Of a DNA stretch of 43,222 nt, positions 34,625-42,712 are shown in pieces. The notes beneath the pieces were generated by a model. The model was given only the letters and a program-made list of their open reading frames with translations, was not told the origin of the DNA and ran no database searches. The stretch comes from Planctomyces sp. (GTDB taxonomy: Bacteria; Planctomycetota; Planctomycetia; Planctomycetales; Planctomycetaceae). A program made the translations under genes and the position numbers. Location: contig SYJG01000240.1 of assembly GCA_005798445.1 (NCBI GenBank), positions 1-43,222 on the forward strand, written 5' to 3'. How positions within the stretch are numbered: the first letter of the stretch is position 1; every line of letters starts with the position of its first letter.

Positions 34625-35869
34625 ATGCGAGACGTCGTGACGTTACTGCTGGCCGGAGGCAAGGGAGAGCGGCTGATGCCGCTGACTCGCGACCGCGCGA
34701 AGCCGGCGGTCCCTTTTGGGGGCTGCTATCGCATCGTCGATTTCACGCTGTCGAACTGCGTCAACAGCGGGCTGCGGCGGATTCTGGTGCTGACGCAGTA
34801 CAAAGCGGCCAGCCTCGACCGGCACATCAATCTGGCGTGGCGATTTCTCTGCCGCGAACTCGATGAGTTCATCGACATCCTGCCGCCTCAGCAGCGAATC
34901 GGCGAGCAGTGGTATTCCGGCACCGCCAACGCGGTCTATCAAAACATCTACTCGATCGAGAAAGCCCGCTCGAAGTATGTGCTGATCCTCTCCGGCGATC
35001 ACATCTACAAGATGGATTATTCGGAGATGCTCCACGATCACATCGACTCAGGAGCCGATCTGACCATCGGCTGCCTGCCAGTGGACCTGAAAGACGGGCA
35101 CCAATTCGGCGTGATGCAGATCGACTCGGATCGGCGGATCGTCAACTTCCGCGAGAAGCCGGCTGACCCAGATCCGATTCCCGGCGACCCCGGACGCTGT
35201 TTGGCGTCGATGGGAATTTACGTCTTCAACACGAAGTTTCTGTTCGAGCAGCTCTGCAACGACGAGACGAATCAGGCCAGCGCCCACGACTTCGGCAAGA
35301 GCATCATTCCCAAAGTCGTCTCGACGCATCGTGTGCGAGCGTTTCCCTTCCGTGATCGCGACACCAATCAGGCTCAGTATTGGCGTGACGTCGGCACGCT
35401 CGATGCGCTGTTCGAGGCGAACATGGACCTGATCGCCGTCCAGCCGCCGTTCAATTTGTACGACACCTCCTGGCCGATCCGCACCTACCACGCTCCGTTG
35501 CCACCACCGAAGTTTGTCTTCGCGGACATGTACGAGAATCAGCCGCGAGCCGGACTCGCACTCGACAGCTTGGTCAGCCAGGGCTGCATCGTGTCCGGCG
35601 GCCGGGTCGAGCGTTCGATTCTCTCGCCGAACGTGCGGATCAACAGCTATGCCGACGTCCGCGAATCGATCCTGCTGAGCAACGTCACGATCGGCCGGCA
35701 CGCTCGCGTTCGTCGAGCAATCCTCGACAAAGGTGTGCAGGTTCCGGAAGGGATGGAGATCGGATTCAACCACGATCAGGATCGCGCTCGCGGCTTCATC
35801 GTCACGGAATCGGGACTGGTCGTCATCGCGAAGTCGGACAGCACGAGCCAATTGGCGGACTTGGATTGA
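34625..35869 (+). CDS. glgC: Glucose-1-phosphate adenylyltransferase
   Basis: This 414-residue enzyme makes ADP-glucose for glycogen synthesis. Family motifs are LLAGGKGERLMPLTRDRAKP (8-27), FGGCYRIVDF (31-40), SGDHIYKMDY and the C-terminal beta-helix with RVERSILSPNVRINSYADV. GlgC-specific WYSGTANAVYQN is present. AAAGG precedes the ATG. It has no other glycogen gene beside it. A palindromic element begins 3 bp after the stop. Confidence 0.95.
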   Translation: MRDVVTLLLAGGKGERLMPLTRDRAKPAVPFGGCYRIVDFTLSNCVNSGLRRILVLTQYKAASLDRHINLAWRFLCRELDEFIDILPPQQRIGEQWYSGTANAVYQNIYSIEKARSKYVLILSGDHIYKMDYSEMLHDHIDSGADLTIGCLPVDLKDGHQFGVMQIDSDRRIVNFREKPADPDPIPGDPGRCLASMGIYVFNTKFLFEQLCNDETNQASAHDFGKSIIPKVVSTHRVRAFPFRDRDTNQAQYWRDVGTLDALFEANMDLIAVQPPFNLYDTSWPIRTYHAPLPPPKFVFADMYENQPRAGLALDSLVSQGCIVSGGRVERSILSPNVRINSYADVRESILLSNVTIGRHARVRRAILDKGVQVPEGMEIGFNHDQDRARGFIVTESGLVVIAKSDSTSQLADLD

Positions 35870-35872
35870 TGA

Positions 35873-35957
35873 GGCGAGCGGAGGATGTCAATCCTCCGAG
35901 TCACGAAGTTCGCTCGTGAGCTTGACGAACTCGGAGGGTTCACACCCTCCGCTCGCC
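35873..35957. repeat. Palindromic element (family A)
   Basis: The arms 35873-35901 and 35929-35957 are 29 bp with three mismatches, with edges GGCGAGCGGAGG and CCTCCGCTCGCC. The partial copy at 1-60 is the same family. It begins 3 bp after the glgC stop. Confidence 0.92.
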
Positions 35958-35973
35958 CAATGCAAAAGAAAAA

Positions 35974-36025
35974 TCCCGGAAGCAGCTGGTCCCAGGGGGG
36001 CGAAGGACACTGGCTACTTCCGGGA
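35974..36025. terminator. Hairpin downstream of glgC
   Basis: TCCCGGAAGCAG (35974-35985) pairs with CTACTTCCGGGA (36014-36025) with one mismatch. It may be a further palindromic element or a terminator without a U-tract. The remaining bases to 36173 show only the upstream region of the next gene. Confidence 0.55.
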
Positions 36026-36173
36026 GGCGATTGCGAATTGTGTTGTCTTTGACGTTCCGTTTTTGTTCGTTCCGTCCAAGGCGGGCGGACAATATGACTT
36101 CTCCAAAAACGGGTCAACACGACTTTTCGTGAATCCTGCAATTGTTTTCAGAAGCTCTTTTGAGAGGCAAAAA

Positions 36174-37163
36174 ATGCCGTTGGACTTCGACTCTGCGACT
36201 CGTTGTGCGGACTTGTTGTGTGTGGAATCCGAGGGCTTTCTGGCGATTGCAACCACTCGCGCGCGGTTGACCGATGCGACTTGGCAAACGGCGCTGACCA
36301 CGATGCGTGGGCACGCTGACTCATCAGCCGTGATGATTTCGCAAGCGACCGATTTGCTCGGAGCCAACTTCGCCGAGACTTGGCAACTGCTGCCGAGTCG
36401 CTTGGCATCGTTGGCCATTCGACCTCCGATGACGTCCTGTCTCATCACACGTTCGAATGACTCGATTCAACGAGCGTTGCGACTCGCGGACGGCACATCC
36501 GAGTTTGCCTTGTGGCACTGTTTGGTCGAACTCGCGAAATCGGGAGCCAGTCTCGCCATTCAACCGGCGTCCGCGAATGACGAGTTTGTCTCGACAGCAA
36601 CAGGCAACAACGCGGACTGGTTGCCGGAGTTGTTGTCGTCTCCGCCACGCCGCGAATTGGATTGGCTGTTCGGCGAACTGAAGCTGACTCGGCTGAGCGA
36701 CCTGTGCGACGAGGTGGTTTCGCCGGCCGACGCGACCGCTGTGCTGGCCGGCTTGTGGCTGCTGCACGGCGATGCCGACGCCAGCCATCGACAGTCGCAG
36801 TCAATTGAGGATGAAGGCCGTCACCGCTGCGGCAACTTCTGGCACGCGATCATGCACCGCCAGGAGCCAGACTACGGCAACTCGAAGTACTGGTTTCGCC
36901 GAGTCGGCCAGCATCCGATTATTCCAGAACTCGCTCAGCGGGCCGACGAATTGATCGCGGCCGATGACTCGGAGTCCGCACGCCGCTGGCGAGTGAAGCT
37001 CGGAACGCCAACTGGCTGGAATGTGTCCACATTCGTCGATTGGTGTGAAGCGGCCGCTCGCGAGGCGGATGCTCGGCAGATCAACTTGATCCGACGCATT
37101 CAGTTCGTCGAGATGCACCTGCTGTTGCGAGCATCATTCGCCGACGCAACGCAGCCAACGTAG
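36174..37163 (+). CDS. Conserved-looking planctomycete protein of unknown function
   Basis: This protein has 329 residues from the ATG at 36174, which follows GAGAGG. The frame is open upstream into the glgC region, but that part is antisense-like noise. The recognisable block is FWHAIMHRQEPDYGNSKYWF followed by RRVGQHPI near 223-250, rich in His, Asp and aromatic residues, which looks like a conserved active or binding site. There is no signal peptide or membrane segment. Its stop codon lies inside the left arm of the palindrome at 37160-37216. I cannot assign a function. Confidence 0.75.
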   Translation: MPLDFDSATRCADLLCVESEGFLAIATTRARLTDATWQTALTTMRGHADSSAVMISQATDLLGANFAETWQLLPSRLASLAIRPPMTSCLITRSNDSIQRALRLADGTSEFALWHCLVELAKSGASLAIQPASANDEFVSTATGNNADWLPELLSSPPRRELDWLFGELKLTRLSDLCDEVVSPADATAVLAGLWLLHGDADASHRQSQSIEDEGRHRCGNFWHAIMHRQEPDYGNSKYWFRRVGQHPIIPELAQRADELIAADDSESARRWRVKLGTPTGWNVSTFVDWCEAAAREADARQINLIRRIQFVEMHLLLRASFADATQPT

Positions 37164-37216
37164 ACCGGTCACTCCGTGAGCGGAATGCAATTCGAGTCAC
37201 GGAGTGACTCGTCTAC
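37160..37216. repeat. Palindromic element (family O) supplying both stop codons
   Basis: GTAGAC (37160-37165) pairs with GTCTAC (37211-37216), and TCACTCCGTGA (37169-37179) pairs exactly with TCACGGAGTGA (37197-37207). The TAG in the left arm ends the gene at 36174, and the TAG read on the minus strand in the right arm ends the sigma factor gene. Confidence 0.85.
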
Positions 37217-37827
37217 ATTGCGGCTTCGCCTTCCGAAAACTCTTCTTCGTTCTTCAGCAGTCGCCGCAGCTTCTCGCGGAGTTCCAGGCGGCCGCGATGG
37301 ATGCGGCTACGGACGGTGCCGATCGGGCACTTCAGCAGGTCTGCAATTTCTTCGTACTTCATTTCTTCCATCTCGGCCATGACCAGCGGGATGCGGAACT
37401 CTTCGGTCATCTGCGCGAGAGCCTCGCGAACGATGCGTTGGCGTTCGGCTTGTTCCATCGGCTGATCGGGCTGTGTGTCGCGGCGTGGGTCCGTCGGTTC
37501 GAGTCCGACTCGCTCCTTCGTTGCGTCGATGGACGCACCCATCGAGCGATTCTTGCGACGAAAGTTGACCGAGGCGTTCATCGCGATGCGGAATAACCAC
37601 GAGTAGAACTGCGAGTCTCCTCGAAACGACGCCAGCTTTTGGAAGGCCAGCACGAAAGCCTCTTGAGCGACGTCTTTCGCGTCCTCGGCCGAGCCGGTCA
37701 TGTGGATCAGCGCGCCGTACAGCCGGTTCTGGTAGCGGGAAACCAACTCACCAAACGCGGCCGTGTCGCGTGCCAGCGCGGCGGCGATCAATTCCTGGTC
37801 ACTGCGTTCGGCGCGAGGTTCGTCCAA
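37213..37827 (-). CDS. ECF-family RNA polymerase sigma factor
   Basis: This 204-residue sigma factor has region 2 (DAKDVAQEAFVLAFQKLASF, RGDSQFYSWLFRIAMNASVN) and region 4 (MEEMKYEEIADLLKCPIGTV followed by RSRIHRGR). A Pro/Asp-rich linker of about 35 residues separates them. No anti-sigma gene follows; the next gene downstream is convergent, so the partner must be elsewhere or absent. The gene lies 70 bp beyond lgt on the same strand and may be co-transcribed with it. The terminal codons come from a palindromic element. Confidence 0.9.
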   Translation of the reverse strand: MDEPRAERSDQELIAAALARDTAAFGELVSRYQNRLYGALIHMTGSAEDAKDVAQEAFVLAFQKLASFRGDSQFYSWLFRIAMNASVNFRRKNRSMGASIDATKERVGLEPTDPRRDTQPDQPMEQAERQRIVREALAQMTEEFRIPLVMAEMEEMKYEEIADLLKCPIGTVRSRIHRGRLELREKLRRLLKNEEEFSEGEAAM

Positions 37828-37897
37828 GATGAGGCGTGCGTCCTGCTGGCGAAAGGGAGAATTCCGCAGAGCAGGATGCCAACTCCGCGTCCGACGT

Positions 37898-38947
37898 TCA
37901 ACCCGGCGAGTGTCTCAGCAGCGGTGGCCGCATGGTTGCCAGCCCGATACCGCCGGCCAACATCGCCAGGCTGATCCACTGCGCGATCGTCAGTGACGTC
38001 CCGAATTGGCCCATTTCGTCGCCACGCAGACGCTCGATGAAAAACCGCGTCACGGGATACGTCAGCAACGCGAGCGTGACGACGGAACCATCGCGTGCTC
38101 GAATCGGGTAGTACGCCAGCGTCAGCAAACACAGCAGCACGCCGTCGATGACGCTGTAAAGCTGTGTCGGATGAATCGGTAAGCTTGCGGCCGCATCGTC
38201 CGGTAAGAATCCCCGCTCCAACTGAGCCTTGAACGGAACACTGTCCACCGGAAACTCGACCGCCCAGGGCAGCTCGCACCGATCTCCGAAGCAGCAGCCG
38301 AACAAGAAACAGCCGAACCGCCCAAATGCGATTCCCAGAAAAACCGACGGCACGATCAGATCACCCAGTTTCCACGCCTCCAGATTTCGTGAGCGGCAGA
38401 ACCTCCAATACACGACCGCTCCGGCAATCAAGCCACCGTACAACACCAGTCCGCCGTCCCACAACGCGATGGCCGCGATCAAATAGTCGGATGCCGACTG
38501 ACAATTGGCGAAGACTCGGTCGCCATGCTGGATCAGATAAAACAGACGCGCGCCGCCGACTCCAGAGATCAAAAACGGAAACGTCAAATCCCAAATCGTT
38601 TCGGGAGGAAAGCCGACCTTGGTCGCTCGACGCGCGGCCAACAGAGTCGCGGAGACGAAGCCCAGGCACATCATCAGCCCGTAACCGAAAATCGGAATTC
38701 CCGGATTCGGACCGAACCGCGCCGCGATGGACGGAGCGAGCACGAGTGCTGTGCCAACCAGGCCAAAGGTCACGAGATCGCCGGCCAGCGGAGCTGTGCC
38801 TCCGGAGCGGCGTGCTCGAAACCAGAAGAACAATCCGATCGCCAGCCACACGCCGAACAGCAATCCGAAGCCGAACACCGGCAATTTGCCGAGCGGCCCC
38901 AGGTCGAGCGATCCATCGAGCGGTATGCGGAACAAAATCGGCCGCAT
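37898..38947 (-). CDS. lgt: Prolipoprotein diacylglyceryl transferase with N-terminal extension
   Basis: This 349-residue polytopic enzyme attaches diacylglycerol to lipoprotein precursors at the inner membrane. Core motifs are LVLYGGLIAG (168-177), GRFGCFLFGCCFGDRC (209-224, in the position of the Lgt signature), HPTQLYS (259-265) and FFIERLRGDEMG. It is about 60-70 residues longer than E. coli Lgt because the first membrane module appears twice: PVFGFGLLFGVWLAIG (23-38) and PIFGYGLMMCLGFVSA (85-100). The second copy aligns with the normal start of Lgt. I infer an internal duplication or an added lineage-specific helix. Confidence 0.92.
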   Translation of the reverse strand: MRPILFRIPLDGSLDLGPLGKLPVFGFGLLFGVWLAIGLFFWFRARRSGGTAPLAGDLVTFGLVGTALVLAPSIAARFGPNPGIPIFGYGLMMCLGFVSATLLAARRATKVGFPPETIWDLTFPFLISGVGGARLFYLIQHGDRVFANCQSASDYLIAAIALWDGGLVLYGGLIAGAVVYWRFCRSRNLEAWKLGDLIVPSVFLGIAFGRFGCFLFGCCFGDRCELPWAVEFPVDSVPFKAQLERGFLPDDAAASLPIHPTQLYSVIDGVLLCLLTLAYYPIRARDGSVVTLALLTYPVTRFFIERLRGDEMGQFGTSLTIAQWISLAMLAGGIGLATMRPPLLRHSPG

Positions 38948-38963
38948 GGTGTCTCCATCCTTG

Positions 38964-39169
38964 CCCCTACCGGCCTTGTGCTATTGGTATCTACACTACT
39001 CAAGATGATCGGCAATTTCGACATCTCTGCGCTCTTCGCTCCTCTGCGGTAAAAGTGACGGAAACTGCCTTATTATCGCAGAGAAGCGAAGAGCGCAGAG
39101 GTGAGGCGGACACATTTTTCATGGAGTCCGCAGAGTTGTGTAGATACCAATGGGGCAAGCCCGGTGGGG
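38964..39169. repeat. Palindrome nested inside another palindrome
   Basis: The outer arms 38964-38996 and 39138-39169 are about 33 bp and imperfect, sharing GTGTAGATACCAAT. Inside them lies a family B element, arms 39025-39048 and 39077-39100, with 23 of 24 bases paired. The whole 234-bp gap between lgt and panC is made of these. The panC stop lies 12 bp from the outer arm. Confidence 0.88.
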
Positions 39170-39181
39170 TGTAATTCAAGT

Positions 39182-40051
39182 TCACGGGATCAACAGATTG
39201 TCGATCAGTCTCGTCGGTCCCACGCGAGCCGCCACCAGCGCGACCATGCGCGATTGCGGTTCGCTCAATTCGACCAACGACTCGGGATCGGCGATCGTCG
39301 CGTAATCGACGGCGACGTCGGGAGTCTGTTCCATTTCCGCTCGCATGGCCAGACGAATCGCGGCCAGGTTTTTCTCACCCGCCCGCAGCTTGTCGCGAGC
39401 CAAACACAGAGCTCGATACAGCGACAGCCCCGACGCTCGTTCGCTGGGGTTGAGGTAAACATTGCGACTGCTCAGAGCCAGTCCGTCGGAATCACGCACT
39501 GTCGGACAAGTGACGATCTCAGTCGGCATGTCGAGATCGCGGCACATGCGACGGATAATCGCTTGCTGCTGAAAATCCTTCTGGCCGAAGTACGCCTTGT
39601 CCGGCTGAGTCAGATTCAGGAGCTTTGCGACGACAGTCGTGACCCCTCGAAAATGAGTCGGCCGGACTGCTCCCTCCCACGCAGCCGTCAGCCCATCGAC
39701 CGCGACGTGTGTCGCGAATTGGACGGGGTACATCGCTCGGACGTCGGGTTGAAACAGCAGATCGACTCCGACCGTGCGGCACTTGTCACCGTCCGCCTCG
39801 AAGGGCCGAGGATATTTCTGCAAATCTTCCTGCGGCCCGAACTGCTTCGGATTCACGAACAGCGTCACGATGACGACGTCGCATTCCGCACGAGCCTGTT
39901 GCATCAAACTGACGTGTCCGGCGTGCAGCGCGCCCATCGTCGGCACGCAGCCGATGAGCTGGCCGGCATGTCGGGCCGCAGCGACTCGGCGACGCAACTC
40001 AGCGAAATCGGCGGTGATCAACATCGCTCGCGGCAAAGAATCTGGGGACAC
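39182..40051 (-). CDS. panC: Pantoate-beta-alanine ligase
   Basis: This 289-residue enzyme joins pantoate and beta-alanine in pantothenate (vitamin B5) synthesis. It has the nucleotidyltransferase motif PTMGALHAGH (37-46), LFVNPKQFGPQEDLQKYPRP, the adenylate/pantoate motif YFGQKDFQQQAIIRRM and SSRNVYLNP. I choose the GTG at 40051, which lies 9 nt after AGAGGAG. Alternatives are an ATG at 40024 without a clear ribosome site and a TTG at 40081. It is divergent from the metalloprotease-like gene. Confidence 0.93.
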   Translation of the reverse strand: MSPDSLPRAMLITADFAELRRRVAAARHAGQLIGCVPTMGALHAGHVSLMQQARAECDVVIVTLFVNPKQFGPQEDLQKYPRPFEADGDKCRTVGVDLLFQPDVRAMYPVQFATHVAVDGLTAAWEGAVRPTHFRGVTTVVAKLLNLTQPDKAYFGQKDFQQQAIIRRMCRDLDMPTEIVTCPTVRDSDGLALSSRNVYLNPSERASGLSLYRALCLARDKLRAGEKNLAAIRLAMRAEMEQTPDVAVDYATIADPESLVELSEPQSRMVALVAARVGPTRLIDNLLIP

Positions 40052-40182
40052 GCGGTGGAACTCCTCTGGCGGGAAATTCAAGTTGTCGGTGGGCAGGATT
40101 CTATTGACGTTGCAAACCGCTGAAAGTCCCGCGACTCTGGTGTCCGGCGACCAATCCGTCGCTGCGCGGAGAGCTGAGGGAA

Positions 40183-41634
40183 ATGAACATCAACCCATCA
40201 CGATTCACCAATTGGTCGCGAACGGCGACGGCTCGTCGATTTCTCACGATGCTTCTGGTGGTCTTGGCAGTCCTCGCTTTGCCGGATTTCGTGTCGGCTC
40301 AAACGTCTGCCAAGTCGAACGGCAACAAGTCGAACGGCAAAGAGAAGGGCAAGAAGGCGGACTCCGCTCCGTCGAATGGGCCACGAGACTATCGCTCGTC
40401 GAATTTCCTGGTGCATTCCGACTTGCCCGCTGACGAAGCCAACGAATTGCTCAAGCGTTTGGAAGCCATGCTGGTATTGATTTCGAAGTATTGGGGCAAA
40501 CCAAACAAACAGACGATCGAGATGTTCGTGGTACGGGACTTGGAGGTCTGGCCGCCCAATTCGCTGGAGCGGCCTGGTCGTGACTCGATTGAGCAGCGGG
40601 CGGGAATCACCATCACGAGCGGTTCCGTGAATCGGCAGACGGGCAAGTTGCTGGCCGCCAAGTCGCGAGTGTACGCGATCGCCGATCGAGGCGTGCCGCA
40701 ACATGAAGCGGTCCACGCCTACTGTCATCAGAACTTTGGCCGAGCAGGACCGACGTGGTACTCTGAAGGCATGGCCGAGATGGGGCACTGTTGGCGCGAG
40801 GGAGAATCTCGCGTCCATTGCCTGCCCCACATCGTGAAGTACCTGCGAAGTGTCGAACCGAAGTCGCTCCGAGCAATTGTCAACGGTCGCGAGCAAACCG
40901 GCGACTCGTGGCAGAACTACGCATGGCGTTGGGCTCTCTGTCATCTGCTTGCGAACAATCCGAATTACTACGACCGCTTCCGACCGCTGGGATTGGGCAT
41001 CTTGGCCGATCAACCCGACGCCACGTTCGAGCGCGTCTACGGTTCCATGTCGCAGGAGATTGCGTTCGAGTATTTGTTTTTTCTCCAGCACTTCGACTTG
41101 GGCTACGAGGTCACGCTGACCGCCTGGGACTGGAAGACAAAATTTCGCTCCGTGACCGCGACATTGCCCGTCACCTGCGTCGTCGAGGCCAAACACGGGT
41201 GGCAAGCGTCGCGGTTACAGGTCAAGGCCGGCGACGAGATCGAAGTCACCGCCGAGGGGACTTGGAGTCTGTCGGCCGATGGTCCGGAGTTCACTCCCTT
41301 CGGTGCCGAGTTGCCGGCTCCAAAACCGGACCCAGAGAAGCCGGGCAAATCCTCCAAATCCGCGACGCCGAAACGTGCATCGAAAAATGGAACCGAAGGA
41401 CTCGAAGAATTGCCGAGCGTCATGCGCTATGAATCGCGGTTCAAACCCGGTCAATTGGTTGGGGTGTTGTTCAACGACTATGAACTGAGCGAACCATTCC
41501 CGATCCCAGCCGACGAGGTCTTGGTCGCTCCCAGCGAAGGACAACTCTTCTTGCGCTGCGAAGAGGCTTGGAATCGCTTGGCCGACAACCAAGGCAAGGT
41601 CAACGTGAAGTTCAAAGTGAAGTCAGACAAATAG
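40183..41634 (+). CDS. Exported gluzincin-like metalloprotease with C-terminal beta domain
   Basis: This 483-residue protein has a signal peptide (LTMLLVVLAVLALPDFVSAQ, about 21-40) and a Lys/Asn-rich linker (42-65). A peptidase-like domain carries HEAVH (174-178) with WYSEGMAEMG (192-201), the pattern of HExxH plus a downstream Glu ligand in clan MA. The C-terminal part (340-483) has VKAGDEIEVTAEGTWSLS, resembling PA-IL-type sugar-binding modules, and a disordered Lys/Pro-rich insertion near 385-405. It may be a surface or periplasmic protease; the substrate is unknown. Confidence 0.75.
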   Translation: MNINPSRFTNWSRTATARRFLTMLLVVLAVLALPDFVSAQTSAKSNGNKSNGKEKGKKADSAPSNGPRDYRSSNFLVHSDLPADEANELLKRLEAMLVLISKYWGKPNKQTIEMFVVRDLEVWPPNSLERPGRDSIEQRAGITITSGSVNRQTGKLLAAKSRVYAIADRGVPQHEAVHAYCHQNFGRAGPTWYSEGMAEMGHCWREGESRVHCLPHIVKYLRSVEPKSLRAIVNGREQTGDSWQNYAWRWALCHLLANNPNYYDRFRPLGLGILADQPDATFERVYGSMSQEIAFEYLFFLQHFDLGYEVTLTAWDWKTKFRSVTATLPVTCVVEAKHGWQASRLQVKAGDEIEVTAEGTWSLSADGPEFTPFGAELPAPKPDPEKPGKSSKSATPKRASKNGTEGLEELPSVMRYESRFKPGQLVGVLFNDYELSEPFPIPADEVLVAPSEGQLFLRCEEAWNRLADNQGKVNVKFKVKSDK

Positions 41635-41657
41635 TTCAGCACAAATCGCAGCCGCGC

Positions 41658-41702
41658 TTCGCCAGAACGCAGGCTTGGGTCAAATGCTCACGTTCTGGCG
41701 AA
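41658..41702. repeat. Perfect 12-bp palindrome before the prenyltransferase gene (family P)
   Basis: TTCGCCAGAACG (41658-41669) and CGTTCTGGCGAA (41691-41702) are exact reverse complements. It starts 23 bp after the upstream stop and ends 23 bp before the prenyltransferase ATG. Confidence 0.75.
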
Positions 41703-41725
41703 ACGTAGTGACGAAGGTCCGCCTC

Positions 41726-42712
41726 ATGTCCGACAATCCCGATTCATTGCAAGCGTCTTGGTCTGGCTGGAAGGCGCAGGTCGAGCAGGCATTGGCGAAG
41801 AGCCTCACGCCTGAGGGTGGGCTCGGCGACGAGTGTCCTTCACGATTGCGCGAGGCGATGTCGTACAGCTTGCTCGCCGGCGGAAAACGCCTGCGACCGG
41901 TGCTGGTGTTGATGGCCTGTGAAGCGTGCGGCGGCAGCTCGGAAGAGGCTCTGCCAGCGGCGTGTGCCATCGAAATGATTCACACATACTCGCTGATTCA
42001 CGACGACCTGCCAGCAATGGACGACGACGACTACCGCCGGGGACGACGGACCAATCACAAAGTCTTCGGCGAAGCGCTGGCGATTCTGGCGGGTGATGCA
42101 TTGCTGACGTTGGCGTTCGAGGTCACCGCTCGTGATGTCCGTCCCTCGGCGGTCGCAGCAGCCTGCTGTGCGGACCTCGCGTTCGCCGCCGGAGCTTGTG
42201 GCATGGTCGGCGGCCAAGTCGCGGATCTGGAAGCCGAATCACTCACCCGAAGTGTCAGCGAGGATGAAAGGGAATTATCGTCCGATCCGCGAGCAACCCC
42301 GTCGGTAACGCTTCGGGCGAATGAGCCGGAGCACCTGACACTCCTCCAGTCGATCCATCGCCGCAAGACCGGCCGCTTGATCCGCAGCGCTCTGACGCTT
42401 GGCGGACGGATCGCTCAAGCCGATGTCGCGACGCTCGGCACGCTCGATCACTACGGCACCTGCATCGGATTGGCGTTTCAGATTGCCGACGACGTGCTCG
42501 ACGTGATCGGCTCGCAGGACAAGCTCGGCAAAGGAGTCGGCAAGGACGCGGGCCTCGGAAAGTTGACGTATCCAGGCCTGATCGGCTTGGAACGCAGCCG
42601 GCAGATGGCCCGCGACTTGATCGACGAAGCCTGCCTCGTGATCGCCCCGTGGGGCGAGCGTGGCCGACGCTTGCAAGAGATGGCTCGGTTCGTTCTCGAA
42701 CGAGACCATTGA
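41726..42712 (+). CDS. Polyprenyl diphosphate synthase with an in-frame palindromic insertion
   Basis: This 328-residue protein is a short-chain trans-prenyltransferase (farnesyl or geranylgeranyl diphosphate synthase type) of the isoprenoid pathway. It has AGGKRLRPVL (51-60), the first aspartate-rich motif in HDDLPAMDDDD (92-102), GGQVADLEAE (162-171), the second motif FQIADDVLDV (251-260) and GKGVGKDAGLGKLTYPGL. It is about 30 residues longer than usual because LTRSVSEDERE to TLRAN (about 173-198) is inserted between GGQ..DLEAE and LLQSIHRRKTG. This segment is encoded by a palindrome. The ATG at 41726 follows AAGG; the frame runs 17 codons further upstream through another palindrome. Confidence 0.9.
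   Translation: MSDNPDSLQASWSGWKAQVEQALAKSLTPEGGLGDECPSRLREAMSYSLLAGGKRLRPVLVLMACEACGGSSEEALPAACAIEMIHTYSLIHDDLPAMDDDDYRRGRRTNHKVFGEALAILAGDALLTLAFEVTARDVRPSAVAAACCADLAFAAGACGMVGGQVADLEAESLTRSVSEDERELSSDPRATPSVTLRANEPEHLTLLQSIHRRKTGRLIRSALTLGGRIAQADVATLGTLDHYGTCIGLAFQIADDVLDVIGSQDKLGKGVGKDAGLGKLTYPGLIGLERSRQMARDLIDEACLVIAPWGERGRRLQEMARFVLERDH
42243..42320. repeat. Palindromic element inserted in frame in the prenyltransferase gene (family Q)
   Basis: TCACCCGAAGTGTCAGCGAG (from 42243) is complementary at about 16 of 21 positions to the region ending CTTCGGGCGA (42320). The length keeps the reading frame, and the encoded peptide begins LTRSVSE and ends VTLRAN. The element lies between conserved blocks of the enzyme. 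Confidence 0.8.

Noticed and set aside
40198-41205. 335-codon frame opposite the metalloprotease-like gene
   Set aside because: It is an antisense shadow; the plus-strand protein has a signal peptide and an HExxH motif.
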